A program made the position numbers and the translations under genes. From Blastococcus haudaquaticus (GTDB taxonomy: Bacteria > Actinomycetota > Actinomycetes > Mycobacteriales > Geodermatophilaceae), in assembly GCF_900230285.1 (NCBI RefSeq), contig NZ_OCNK01000003.1, positions 620,001 through 684,000 on the forward strand: a DNA stretch of 64,000 bases, read 5' to 3'. The notes under the pieces were generated by a model. That model saw only the letters and a program-made list of their open reading frames with translations. It ran no database searches and had not been told where the DNA came from. Shown in pieces: positions 1-8,064 of this stretch (positions within the stretch are counted from its first letter, which is position 1; each line of letters begins with the position of its first letter).

Positions 1-182
1 CCCGGCCCGCGTTCGGGCACGGGGTGGAGGTCGGCCTGGAGGGGCCGCGCGGCCCGCTGACGCTGCTGGGCAGCTACCACGTCAGCCAGCAGAACACCTT
101 CACCGGCCGGCTCACCGAGCCGATGCTGGACGCCGTCCTGAACCGGGCGACCGAGGTGGCCGGGATCGCAGCCCGGGAGTGA
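1..182 (+). CDS. Uracil-DNA glycosylase (UdgB-like, family 5), C-terminal fragment
   Basis: The window opens inside this gene; about 59 codons remain, read from base 3 to a TGA at 180-182. The visible tail contains [20 protein letters not shown], which matches the conserved C-terminal motif of actinobacterial family 4/5 uracil-DNA glycosylases (a histidine followed by an S[10 protein letters not shown] run and a final helix). Such enzymes remove uracil from DNA in base-excision repair, and family 5 members also act on other deaminated bases. Family 5 rather than 4 is my preference from the tail alone. The N-terminal Fe-S cluster region lies outside the window. Confidence 0.8.
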   Translation, partial: RPAFGHGVEVGLEGPRGPLTLLGSYHVSQQNTFTGRLTEPMLDAVLNRATEVAGIAARE

Positions 183-225
183 CGCCCGAGCGGTCGGCAC
201 GTCCTCCCGGGCCTACGCTCGCCTC

Positions 226-1641
226 ATGTCTGAGGCGATGGCTCGCGACCTGACGCACCGACCGGTGATCCTCGTGGTGGGCGGTGGGTACGTCGGCCTC
301 TACACCGCGCTGCGGCTGCAGAAGAAGCTGTCGCGCGGCCGTGCGGAGATCGTCGTCGTCGACCCGCAACCGCACATGACCTACCAGCCGTTCCTCCCGG
401 AGGCCGCCGCCGGCTCGGTGGAGCCCCGGCACGTCGTCGTCCCGCTGCGGCGCACCCTGAACCGCTGCCGGGTGATCACCGGCGCACTGATCGGCCTCAC
501 CCACGCGGAGAAGCGGGCCCGCATCGCCCCGGTCGAGGGCACCAGCTTCGACCTCTCCTACGACGTCCTGGTGATGGCCGCGGGCTCCGTGGCGCGCACG
601 CTGCCGATCCCGGGCCTGGCCGAGCACGGCATCGGCTTCAAGAACGTCGGCGAGGCGATCTACCTGCGCAACCACGTCCTGGCCCGCCTCGACGCGGCCA
701 GCTCCACCGACGACCCGGCAGTGCGCACGCGGGCGCTGACCTTCACGTTCGTCGGCGGCGGCTACGCCGGCATCGAGGCCTTCGCGGAGCTAGAGGACAT
801 GGCCCGCTACGCCGTCGAGCACTACTACCCCCGGTTGTCGCCGGCCGACATGCGCTGGGTGCTGGTGGAGGCCACCGGACGGATCCTCCCCGAGGTCGAC
901 CTCGACATGGGCGCGTGGACGGTGCGGCAGCTGACGGCGCGGGGCATGGACATCCGCCTCAACACCCGACTGGAGTCGGTGTCCGACGACGGGGTCGTCC
1001 GGCTGAGCGACGGCGAGGAGTTCCCGAGCGAGACCCTGGTCTGGACCGCCGGGACCAAGCCCAACCCGGTGCTCGCCCAGACGGACCTGCCGGTGGACGG
1101 ACGGGGCCGGGTCGAGTGCGAGACCACGCTGCAGGTGCGCGGGATGCCGGACGCCTGGGCGGCGGGGGACCTGGCCGCGGTCCCCGATGTCACCAAGGAC
1201 GAGCCCGGTGCCACGACCGCGCCGAACGCGCAGCACGCCGTCCGGCAGGCCAAGCAACTGGCGGACAACATCGTGGCCGTGCTCGCCGGGCAGGAGCCGG
1301 CGCCCTACCGGCACAAGTACGTGGGTTCGGTGGCCAGCCTGGGGCTGCACAAGGGCGTGGCCCAGGTCTACGGCGTGAAGCTGAAGGGCTGGCCGGCCTG
1401 GTTCATGCACCGCAGCTACCACGTCAGCCGGGTGCCCACCTTCAACCGCAAGGCCCGGGTCGTCGCGGACTGGACCCTGGCCTCGCTGTTCCGCCGCGAG
1501 GTGGTCTCCCTCGGGCAGCTGCAGGACCCGCGCCGGGAGTTCGTGTTCGCTGCCAACACCGGCCGCACCGGGCAGCTGCCGCCGCCGCGCCCGGAGGCGC
1601 CGGGGACGGCCGACACCCCGGAGCGCTCGCAGGCTGGGTGA
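226..1641 (+). CDS. ndh: Type II NADH dehydrogenase / NAD(P)/FAD-dependent oxidoreductase
   Basis: A 471-residue flavoprotein. The N-terminal FAD-binding Rossmann motif GGGYVG is at residues 19-24, a second dinucleotide motif GGGYAG (NADH) at about 177-182, and an AGD FAD motif at about 312-315, in the order typical of NDH-2 enzymes. These oxidise NADH and reduce menaquinone at the inner face of the membrane without pumping protons. The ATG at 226 is preceded by TACGCT at 214-219 with a 6-base gap, a -10-like element that would give a leaderless mRNA, so I keep this start over the in-frame ATG at 238. The exact acceptor (quinone or other) cannot be read from sequence. Confidence 0.85.
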   Translation: MSEAMARDLTHRPVILVVGGGYVGLYTALRLQKKLSRGRAEIVVVDPQPHMTYQPFLPEAAAGSVEPRHVVVPLRRTLNRCRVITGALIGLTHAEKRARIAPVEGTSFDLSYDVLVMAAGSVARTLPIPGLAEHGIGFKNVGEAIYLRNHVLARLDAASSTDDPAVRTRALTFTFVGGGYAGIEAFAELEDMARYAVEHYYPRLSPADMRWVLVEATGRILPEVDLDMGAWTVRQLTARGMDIRLNTRLESVSDDGVVRLSDGEEFPSETLVWTAGTKPNPVLAQTDLPVDGRGRVECETTLQVRGMPDAWAAGDLAAVPDVTKDEPGATTAPNAQHAVRQAKQLADNIVAVLAGQEPAPYRHKYVGSVASLGLHKGVAQVYGVKLKGWPAWFMHRSYHVSRVPTFNRKARVVADWTLASLFRREVVSLGQLQDPRREFVFAANTGRTGQLPPPRPEAPGTADTPERSQAG

Positions 1642-1663
1642 CAGGCGGGGTGTTTCGCGCGTC

Positions 1664-2596
1664 TCAGGAGGCGGGGAGCGAGCCGTCCGCCGCGAGGCGG
1701 GCCCCGAGCGCACCGCCCAGGGCGTTGACCGCGGCGGTCGAGGCGGTCACCAGCCCGGCCGAGGCGTGCGCGACGTGCCAGAGACCGTCCAGCCGGCGCA
1801 GGTCCACCGGCACCCCGGCCGCGCGGGCCCGCTGAGCCAGCGTGACGGCGTCCTCGAGCAGGATCTCCTCGCTCCCGACGTGCACCGTCATCGGCGGCAG
1901 ACCGGCGAGATCGGCGTCCAGGGGAGCCAGCTCGGGCGCCCCCGGGTCGGTGCCGCCGCCGAAGTCGCGCGCGCACCGGCGCAGCCAGGCCGGCCGCAGC
2001 ATCGCGTCGGTCCGGTCGTCGGGCAGGGTGCGGCTGGTGAGGTCCAGCCAGGGGGAGATGAGGCCCAGCGCGCCCGGCGCCGGGTCACCGCTGTCCCGCA
2101 GCCACAGCGCCGCGGTGAGGGCCAGCCAGCCGCCGGCGGAGTCGCCCGCCAGCGCCGTGCGGGCCGGGGTGGCGCCGCGGTCGAGCAGCTCCCAGAAGGC
2201 GGCCAGGACGTCCTCGAGCGCGGCCGGGAACGGGTGCTCCGGGGCCAGTCGGTAGTCCAGGACGTGGACGGTCGCCCCACTGGCGGCCGCCAGGTGGCTG
2301 GCCAGGGCGCGGTGGGTCGCCGGCGAGCCGGTGGTGAACCCGCCGCCGTGCAGGTACAGGATCGTCGACCCCTCGTGCCCGCCTGCCGGCGTCAGCGTCT
2401 CGGCCGGGCGACGGCCCAGCCGCCCGGTGCGGAGGGCGACGTCCTCGGCCGGCGGCGTCGGCCGCGTGACCAGGCCCAGCCAGCGTCGCTGCAGGCCGAC
2501 GGGCATGCGGGGGCCGAGCACCGGGCGGACGAGACCGCGCACGCCGGCACGCATGACCCGGACGGGGACCTGGGGGGTGCGCCTCACGACCGTCAC
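1664..2596 (-). CDS. Alpha/beta hydrolase, hormone-sensitive-lipase (HGGG) family
   Basis: A 310-residue esterase/lipase-like protein. The oxyanion-hole motif HGGG is at residues 83-86 and the nucleophile elbow GDSAGG at 151-156, with Ser153 the likely nucleophile. A late His in GLWHVAH (274 or 277) and an Asp or Glu near 246-249 could complete the triad. This arrangement is diagnostic of HSL-type (family IV) carboxylesterases acting on short-chain esters. It converges on the NADH dehydrogenase with a 22-base gap. No signal peptide is evident, so it is probably cytosolic. The natural substrate is unknown. Confidence 0.85.
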   Translation of the reverse strand: MTVVRRTPQVPVRVMRAGVRGLVRPVLGPRMPVGLQRRWLGLVTRPTPPAEDVALRTGRLGRRPAETLTPAGGHEGSTILYLHGGGFTTGSPATHRALASHLAAASGATVHVLDYRLAPEHPFPAALEDVLAAFWELLDRGATPARTALAGDSAGGWLALTAALWLRDSGDPAPGALGLISPWLDLTSRTLPDDRTDAMLRPAWLRRCARDFGGGTDPGAPELAPLDADLAGLPPMTVHVGSEEILLEDAVTLAQRARAAGVPVDLRRLDGLWHVAHASAGLVTASTAAVNALGGALGARLAADGSLPAS

Positions 2597-2639
2597 CGTA
2601 CGGGTGGACCCTCCGGCGGCCCGCTAGCGTGCCCGGGAA

Positions 2640-2713
2640 GCCCCCGTAGCCCAATCGGCAGAGGCAGGCCCCTTAAAAGGGTCCGAGTGTCGGTTCGATC
2701 CCGACCGGGGGCA
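2640..2713 (+). tRNA. tRNA with UAA anticodon and short variable loop (tRNA-Leu by anticodon)
   Basis: A full cloverleaf can be drawn: a perfect 7-bp acceptor stem (2640-2646 with 2706-2712), a 3-bp D stem (2649-2651 with 2663-2665), a 5-bp anticodon stem with one G-T pair (2667-2671 with 2679-2683), and a perfect 5-bp T stem around TTCGATC. The seven-base anticodon loop is CTTAAAA, giving anticodon TAA at 2674-2676, which reads Leu UUA codons. The variable region is only five bases (2684-2688), whereas bacterial tRNA-Leu normally has a long variable arm, so identity is uncertain. CCA is not encoded. A TAGCGT-like -10 element lies just upstream, near 2624. Confidence 0.75.
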
Positions 2714-2855
2714 CGCCGAACGGCCCCCGGGGGGACCCTGTCGGGGGAAACCGCGACACGCCGGAACGATCACGAGGGGTCGGGCGTTGACCTGGACGAG
2801 TGGAGTGCAGCACCGTGGACTCCACGGACCGACCAGTCACCTCAGGGAGATGACG

Positions 2856-3668
2856 ATGCCCAGCAGTAACCCGGCGTTCAGGGGCCTCAGCGGCACCGGT
2901 AACGGCCAGCAGTACGCCGGCTGGGGCGCCCAGCCCCAGCAGCAGTACGGCGCGCCTGCCACCGCCGACCCGTACGCCGCTCCGTCGCCGTACGCGGCGA
3001 CCACCACGCGCTACCTGACGATGGACGACGTCGTCGCCAAGACGGGCATCACGTTCCTGGTGACCGTGGCCACCGCCGCCGCCACCTGGGCGCTGCCCGG
3101 TCAGGCGGCCTGGGGCTTCGCGATCCCGGCCGTGCTCATCGCCTTCGTCCTGGGCCTGGTGATCTCGTTCAAGCAGATCGCCAACCCGGTGGCGACGCTG
3201 GCCTACGGCGCCCTGTACGGCGTCGCGCTCGGCGCCATCAGCGAGGCCTTCAACGACATCTACCCCGGCATCGTCATGCAGGCGCTGATCGGCACCTTCG
3301 GTGTCTTCGCCGGCATGCTGGTGGTCTACAAGACCGGTGCCATCCGCGTCACCCCGAAGTTGACCCGCTGGGTCATGGCCGCCGGTATCGGTGCGCTCGT
3401 GCTGATGCTGGCCAACATCGTGGCGGCCTGGATCGGTGGCGGCGACGGCCTCGGCCTGCGCTCCGGCGGCCCGCTGGCGATCGTGTTCAGCCTCGCCGTC
3501 ATCGGCATCGCGGCGTTCTTCCTGCTGCTCGACTTCGACCTGGCCGACGAGGCCATCCGTCGTGGAGCCCCGGCGAAGTTCGCCTGGTACATCGCCTTCG
3601 GTCTGCTCGTGACCGTCATCTGGCTGTACGTCGAGATCCTGCGGCTGCTCAGCTACTTCCGCGAGTGA
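2856..3668 (+). CDS. Bax inhibitor-1 / YccA family membrane protein
   Basis: About 270 residues. A hydrophilic N-terminal tail rich in Gln, Tyr, Pro and Ala (about 60 residues) is followed by roughly seven hydrophobic segments and ends in a charged turn, the usual layout of actinobacterial BI-1/YccA (UPF0005) proteins. Eukaryotic and some bacterial relatives are calcium-leak channels; the role in this organism is unknown. I prefer the ATG at 2856 because AGGGAG at 2844-2849 sits six bases before it; the ATG at 2850 directly abuts that site. A strong hairpin terminator follows at 3691-3730. Confidence 0.85.
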   Translation: MPSSNPAFRGLSGTGNGQQYAGWGAQPQQQYGAPATADPYAAPSPYAATTTRYLTMDDVVAKTGITFLVTVATAAATWALPGQAAWGFAIPAVLIAFVLGLVISFKQIANPVATLAYGALYGVALGAISEAFNDIYPGIVMQALIGTFGVFAGMLVVYKTGAIRVTPKLTRWVMAAGIGALVLMLANIVAAWIGGGDGLGLRSGGPLAIVFSLAVIGIAAFFLLLDFDLADEAIRRGAPAKFAWYIAFGLLVTVIWLYVEILRLLSYFRE

Positions 3669-3690
3669 GCTAGCACCAGCACCTCCCCAC

Positions 3691-3730
3691 GACGAAGGCC
3701 CGGTCCCCGCGAGGGGGCCGGGCCTTCGTC
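3691..3730. terminator. Bidirectional intrinsic terminator
   Basis: An 18-bp inverted repeat (gacgaaggcccgg plus tcccc, with one G-T pair) closes on a GCGA tetraloop between two convergent genes, the BI-1 protein (ending 3668) and the thiolase (ending 3767). It can serve both strands. Confidence 0.85.
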
Positions 3731-3766
3731 ATTCTGGGCCGTGCCGCTGTCGGGCGCGGCGGGCTC

Positions 3767-4987
3767 TCAGCTGAGGCGCTCGAGCACCATCGCCATGCCC
3801 ATGCCGCCGCCCACGCACATGGTCTCCAGGCCGAAGGTCTTGTCCCGGGTCTGCAGGCCGTTGATCAGCGTCCCGGTGATGCGCGCGCCGGTCATGCCGA
3901 AGGGGTGGCCCACGGCGATGGCGCCGCCGTGCACGTTGAGCTTGTCGATGTCGATGTCCAGGTCGCGGTAGCTGGGGATCACCTGCGCGGCGAAGGCCTC
4001 GTTGATCTCCACGAGGTCGATGTCGTCGATGGTCATGCCGGCCCGCTGCAGCGCGAGCCTGGAGGCGTCGACCGGGCCGTAGCCCATGATCTCCGGCGAG
4101 AGGCCGGTGACCGCGGTGGAGACGATGCGGGCCAGCGGGGTCAGGCCCAGCTCGGCGGCCTTGGTGTCGCTCATGACGACCACCGCGGCGGCGCCGTCGT
4201 TGAGGGGACAGGCGTTGCCCGCGGTCGCGCGGCCGTCGGGTCGGAAGACCGGCTTGAGCTGGGAGAGGGCCTCGACGGTCGTGCCGGCGCGAGGGCCGTC
4301 GTCCTTGCTGACGACGGTGCCGTCCGGGGTGGTGACCGGGGTGATCTCCCGCTCCCAGAAGCCGTTGTTGATCGCTTCCTCGGCCAGGTTCTGGCTGCGG
4401 GCGGCGAACTCGTCCATCTCCTGGCGCGAGACGTCCTTGATCAGCGCCAGGTTCTCCGCCGTCTGGCCCATGGCGATGTAGATGTCCGGGACGTCGCCGT
4501 TCTCGCGCGGGTCGGTCCACGAGTCGGCCCCGCTCTCGGCGACCTTCGCCCCGCGGGTCTCGGCGTCGGCGAACACAGGGTTCTTGGTGTCCGGGAGGCC
4601 GTCGCTGTTGCCCTTCACGAAGCGGGACACCATCTCCACGCCCGCGGAGATGAACACGTCGCCCTCGCCGGCCTTGATGGCGTGCAGCGCCATGCGGGTG
4701 GTCTGCAGCGATGAGGAGCAGTAGCGGGTGATCGTCGTGCCGGGCAGGTGGTCCATGCCGAGCAGCACGCTGACGACGCGGCCCATGTTGTAGCCCTGCT
4801 CGCCGCCGGGGAGGCCGCAGCCCAGCATCAGGTCGTCGATGTCGCGCGGGTCGAGCGCGGGCACCTTGTCCAGCGCCGCGCGGACGATGGTCGCGGTCAG
4901 GTCGTCGGGGCGCAGGTCCTTGAGGGACCCCTTGAACGCGCGACCGATGGGGGAGCGGGCGGTGGCGACGATGACGGCTTCGGGCAT
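3767..4987 (-). CDS. Acetyl-CoA acyltransferase (thiolase)
   Basis: A 406-residue thiolase of normal family length. The nucleophilic Cys lies in RYCSSSLQ (Cys90), the second catalytic region GHPFGMTGAR starts at 360 (His361), and the general-base Cys391 is in MCVGGGMGMA near the C-terminus. All residues needed for thiolytic cleavage or Claisen condensation of acyl-CoAs are present. It resembles the broad-specificity FadA-type acetyl-CoA C-acyltransferases of beta-oxidation, but no FadB partner is adjacent, so degradative versus biosynthetic use cannot be decided. It is probably transcribed alone and ends at the shared terminator. Confidence 0.9.
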   Translation of the reverse strand: MPEAVIVATARSPIGRAFKGSLKDLRPDDLTATIVRAALDKVPALDPRDIDDLMLGCGLPGGEQGYNMGRVVSVLLGMDHLPGTTITRYCSSSLQTTRMALHAIKAGEGDVFISAGVEMVSRFVKGNSDGLPDTKNPVFADAETRGAKVAESGADSWTDPRENGDVPDIYIAMGQTAENLALIKDVSRQEMDEFAARSQNLAEEAINNGFWEREITPVTTPDGTVVSKDDGPRAGTTVEALSQLKPVFRPDGRATAGNACPLNDGAAAVVVMSDTKAAELGLTPLARIVSTAVTGLSPEIMGYGPVDASRLALQRAGMTIDDIDLVEINEAFAAQVIPSYRDLDIDIDKLNVHGGAIAVGHPFGMTGARITGTLINGLQTRDKTFGLETMCVGGGMGMAMVLERLS

Positions 4988-5084
4988 GGGTCCTCCACGA
5001 TGAGGTGTGCGCCGGGCGGGGGTTCCCGGCGACGGGTCGACCTCGAAACTACTCCGCGGTAACGGACCCGGCGGCGTCCCCTGG

Positions 5085-6107
5085 TCACGCGGTGACCGAG
5101 GCCTCCGCCGACTCCTGCGCCTGCTCCGGGGTCGGGATCTCCGGGGGACGCCGACGCCTCAGCAGCGCCCATGCGCCCCACGGGCCGGTGTCGGACCCGC
5201 TCACCTCGGCCGGCTGGACCTCGGTCCCCGTCCGGCTCGCGGCCCGCGCCGCGGCCTTCTCGATCGGCCGCACGGTGCCCCGCCGGATGGGACGCACGCC
5301 GCGGTCGGCGGAGGCGGGCCAGACACCGACGGCGTCGGCCACCGACGGCAGCAGCACCGAGGCGGCCTGTGCGTAGCCGTGCGCGCTCGGGTGGAACTCG
5401 TCGACGCTGAACATGTCGTGGTCGGAGGCGAAGGCCGGTCCGAGGACCGAGCCCAGCGAGACGGTGCGCCCGCCGGCCTCGACCACGGCGACGGTCTGCG
5501 CGGCGGCCATCTGCCGGCTCCAGCGCCGGGCGAGGGTGCGCAGCGGCTGGGCGATCGGCCGGATCGTCCCCAGGTCGGGGCAGGTCCCCACGACGACCTC
5601 GCACCCGGCGGCGGTGAGGCGCCGCACGGCGTCCGCGAGGTGCCGGACGGACACCGCCGGGCGGGTGCGGCTGGTGACGTCGTTGGCGCCGATCATGATC
5701 AGCGCGACGTCGGGCTGCTCGACCAGCGCCTTGTCCACCTGTGCGTCCAGGTCGGGCGAGCGTGCACCGGAGACCGCGAGGCGGACCAGCCGGACCGGAC
5801 GCTCGGCCAGCTCGGTGAGCGCGGCGGCGATCAGGACGCCCGGCGTCTGGGAGGAGCGCTCGACGCCGAGGCCGACGGCGCTGGAGTCGCCCAGGACCGT
5901 GAACACGAGGGGCTTGCCCCGCCCGCGGCCGTAGATGCCGTCGCCCGACGGCGGCCCCGCCTTGTCGGTGCGGGACTCGATGTTCCGGCGGGCGGCGCGG
6001 GCCTCCTCGCGGAGCAGGGCGACGAGCGCCGCGCCGCCGAGGGCGACGCTGCCGCTGCCGTAGGCAGTGGCGGCGGCCAACCGTCGTGCCGTCGCTGTGC
6101 GCGTCAC
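5085..6107 (-). CDS. SGNH/GDSL-family hydrolase
   Basis: A 340-residue protein. Block I is GDSS at residues 73-76 (Ser75 nucleophile), block III is GAND at 140-143, and block V is DEFHP with Asp236 and His239, so the SGNH catalytic set is intact. A short hydrophobic stretch at about residues 11-31 is probably an uncleaved membrane anchor or signal. The last 70 residues are low-complexity, Arg- and Pro-rich. The substrate is unknown; relatives act on lipid or carbohydrate esters. Confidence 0.85.
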   Translation of the reverse strand: MTRTATARRLAAATAYGSGSVALGGAALVALLREEARAARRNIESRTDKAGPPSGDGIYGRGRGKPLVFTVLGDSSAVGLGVERSSQTPGVLIAAALTELAERPVRLVRLAVSGARSPDLDAQVDKALVEQPDVALIMIGANDVTSRTRPAVSVRHLADAVRRLTAAGCEVVVGTCPDLGTIRPIAQPLRTLARRWSRQMAAAQTVAVVEAGGRTVSLGSVLGPAFASDHDMFSVDEFHPSAHGYAQAASVLLPSVADAVGVWPASADRGVRPIRRGTVRPIEKAAARAASRTGTEVQPAEVSGSDTGPWGAWALLRRRRPPEIPTPEQAQESAEASVTA

Positions 6108-6174
6108 TGGTCCTCCGCTCCGATGCCCGGTCCGTTCCCGGTAGGCAGGTTATCGGCCCCTTACGGTTGCTCCT

Positions 6175-7536
6175 GTGGCCCAATCACTCGCAGGTGTGAC
6201 CCATTCCACAGAACTGAGCGAACGGGGGCAGCTCATCGTCGACGTCCTGGTCGAGGCGTTCGCCGATCTGATGGCAGCCGACGCGGACGCCTTCCGGACG
6301 AAGTTCCGCAAGATGGCCGCCGATCCGTTCGCCTTCTACCGGGGCAGTGCCTGTCTGTTCTACGCCGACATGGCGACGACCGAGGACCGCTGGAGCGACG
6401 AGCGGACGTCGCGCGTGTGGATCCAGGGTGACCTGCACGCGGAGAACTTCGGCACCTACATGGACGGCGCCGGACGGATCGTGTTCGACGTCAACGACTT
6501 CGACGAGGCGTACCTGGGCCACCTCAGCTGGGACATCCGCCGGTTCGCCGCGAGCTTCGCCCTGCTGGCCTGGCGCAAGGCGCTCGGGGACGACGTCATC
6601 GCGTCGCTGCTGCGGACCTTCCTGACCGCCTACCTGGACCAGGCGGAGGCGTTCAACCGGTCCGACGAGGACCGCTCCTTCGCCCTGCTGCGGGAGAACA
6701 CCGAGGGTGCGGTGCACGACGCGGTGCTCGAGACGACCGCGCGCACCCGGCTGGGCCTGCTGGACCGGCTCACCGTGGTGGAGCACTACGAGCGCCGGTT
6801 CGCCGACAGCCCCCGCAACCGGCGCCTGGACGACGAGGAGCGGGCCGAGGTGATGGCGGCTCTCGACCGCTACCGGCAGACGGTGAACCCACCTCGGCGG
6901 CGCCGCGACGTGGCCTACGACGTGAAGGACGTCGTCGGCACCGGCGGCTTCGGCATCGGCAGCGCCGGGCTGCCGGCCTACAACGTGCTCCTCGAGGGAT
7001 ACGACCAGGCCCTGGAGAACGATGTCGTCCTGTCGCTGAAGCAGGGCAACGTGCCGGCGCCCAGCCGCATCGTGACCGACCCGGAGATCCGCCGGTACTT
7101 CGAGAACGAGGGACACCGGACGGCCCTGAGCCAGCGGGCGCTGCAGGCCAACGCCTCCCAGTTCCTCGGCTGGACGGAGATCGGCGGCCGGGGGTTCCTG
7201 GTGGCCGAGCTGTCCCCGTACGAGGTGGACCTCGACTGGGAGGACCTCACCGAGCCCGAGGAGATCGCGCCGGTGATGGCGCAGCTGGGCCGCGCGACGG
7301 CGAAGCTGCACTGCGTGGGCGACGCCGACAGCGACCACACGCTCGTCCCGTTCCAGACCGAAGAGGCCCTCATCGCGATGATCGGCGACCGGCGGGAGGA
7401 CTTCGTGGCCGACATGGTCGAGTTCGCCCACGGCTACGCCCGGCAGGCGCAGGAGGACCACCGGCTCTTCGTCGACGCGTTCCGTGCCGGTGCGATCCCG
7501 GGGATCAGCTCGAGCGGTTCGCACCCGCTCCACTGA
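6175..7536 (+). CDS. DUF2252 family protein
   Basis: A 453-residue protein matching DUF2252. It has conserved blocks such as GDLHAENFGTY (about residues 84-94) and FDVNDFDEA, which resemble the catalytic loop of kinase-like aminoglycoside phosphotransferase folds. Function is unassigned; a phosphotransferase role is inference. GTG is used as start, with TACGGT at 6162-6167 seven bases upstream, consistent with a leaderless transcript. Its last 32 bases overlap the end of the convergent acetyltransferase gene. Confidence 0.8.
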   Translation: MAQSLAGVTHSTELSERGQLIVDVLVEAFADLMAADADAFRTKFRKMAADPFAFYRGSACLFYADMATTEDRWSDERTSRVWIQGDLHAENFGTYMDGAGRIVFDVNDFDEAYLGHLSWDIRRFAASFALLAWRKALGDDVIASLLRTFLTAYLDQAEAFNRSDEDRSFALLRENTEGAVHDAVLETTARTRLGLLDRLTVVEHYERRFADSPRNRRLDDEERAEVMAALDRYRQTVNPPRRRRDVAYDVKDVVGTGGFGIGSAGLPAYNVLLEGYDQALENDVVLSLKQGNVPAPSRIVTDPEIRRYFENEGHRTALSQRALQANASQFLGWTEIGGRGFLVAELSPYEVDLDWEDLTEPEEIAPVMAQLGRATAKLHCVGDADSDHTLVPFQTEEALIAMIGDRREDFVADMVEFAHGYARQAQEDHRLFVDAFRAGAIPGISSSGSHPLH

Positions 7537-7984
7537 GCTCGATCAGCATGCCGACGTGCGGTCCGATGCCCGGCTTGTCGTACGGCTCGGGGGTCACCAC
7601 GGTGAACCCCGTCCGTACGTAGAAGCCGGCGGCGGACAGCCGGGCGTCGCACCACACCAGGTCACCGCCCCGGGCCGACACGGCGGCCAGGCCCGCGGCG
7701 AGCACCGCCCGTCCGGACCCGCCGCCGCGCAGAGCGGGGTCGGTGGCCATCCCGCGCAGCTGCCACGGGTGCGCCGCCGCCCGCCACGGGCACGGGGCAG
7801 GGGAGAACCGGACCACGCCCACCACGTGACCGTCGGGTGTGCGGGCGGCGAGGTGGAACGTGGCCGGGTCCTCGTCGCCGGCCCAGACGACGTCGCCGCC
7901 GTCCGGCCGCAGGACGGCGCGACGCAGCGCGTACGTCTCCTCGGCCGGGACCTCGTCGACGGTCCCGGAGAACGGCGTGGTCAT
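7505..7984 (-). CDS. GNAT family N-acetyltransferase
   Basis: A 159-residue protein starting MTTPFSG and containing the GNAT acetyl-CoA site: the LRGMATDP strand followed by the ALRGGGSGRAVL pyrophosphate-binding loop (about residues 78-96), and a later AAGFYVRTGF segment typical of motif B. It resembles the ElaA/YjcF-like subset, possibly acting on small molecules. It overlaps the DUF2252 gene tail to tail by 32 bases. Upstream lies a repeat element that follows the VWA gene. Confidence 0.8.
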   Translation of the reverse strand: MTTPFSGTVDEVPAEETYALRRAVLRPDGGDVVWAGDEDPATFHLAARTPDGHVVGVVRFSPAPCPWRAAAHPWQLRGMATDPALRGGGSGRAVLAAGLAAVSARGGDLVWCDARLSAAGFYVRTGFTVVTPEPYDKPGIGPHVGMLIELSGAGANRSS

Positions 7985-8008
7985 GCGGCCAGTCTCCCGG
8001 GCGGTCCT

Positions 8009-8064
8009 GGCCCCGCTGCGGGGTCCCGCCGCGAGCGTGCGAGTTGGTGGGGGGCCGGGGGTCC
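8009..8064 (-). repeat. Stop-proximal dispersed repeat, copy 1
   Basis: Read on the minus strand it begins immediately after the VWA stop codon: GGACCCC, a CCCCACC segment, the core CTCGCACGCTCGCGGCGGG, then GCAGCGGGGCC. The ends can pair. Three more copies lie at 14902-14959, 36588-36647 and 51619-51672, always directly after a stop codon. Confidence 0.8.

Noticed and set aside
5007-6431. Long open frame on the plus strand opposite the SGNH hydrolase gene
   Set aside because: Its protein is Arg/Gly/Pro-rich without motifs, and the opposite strand has a well-supported enzyme; it is a frame shadow typical of very high GC DNA.
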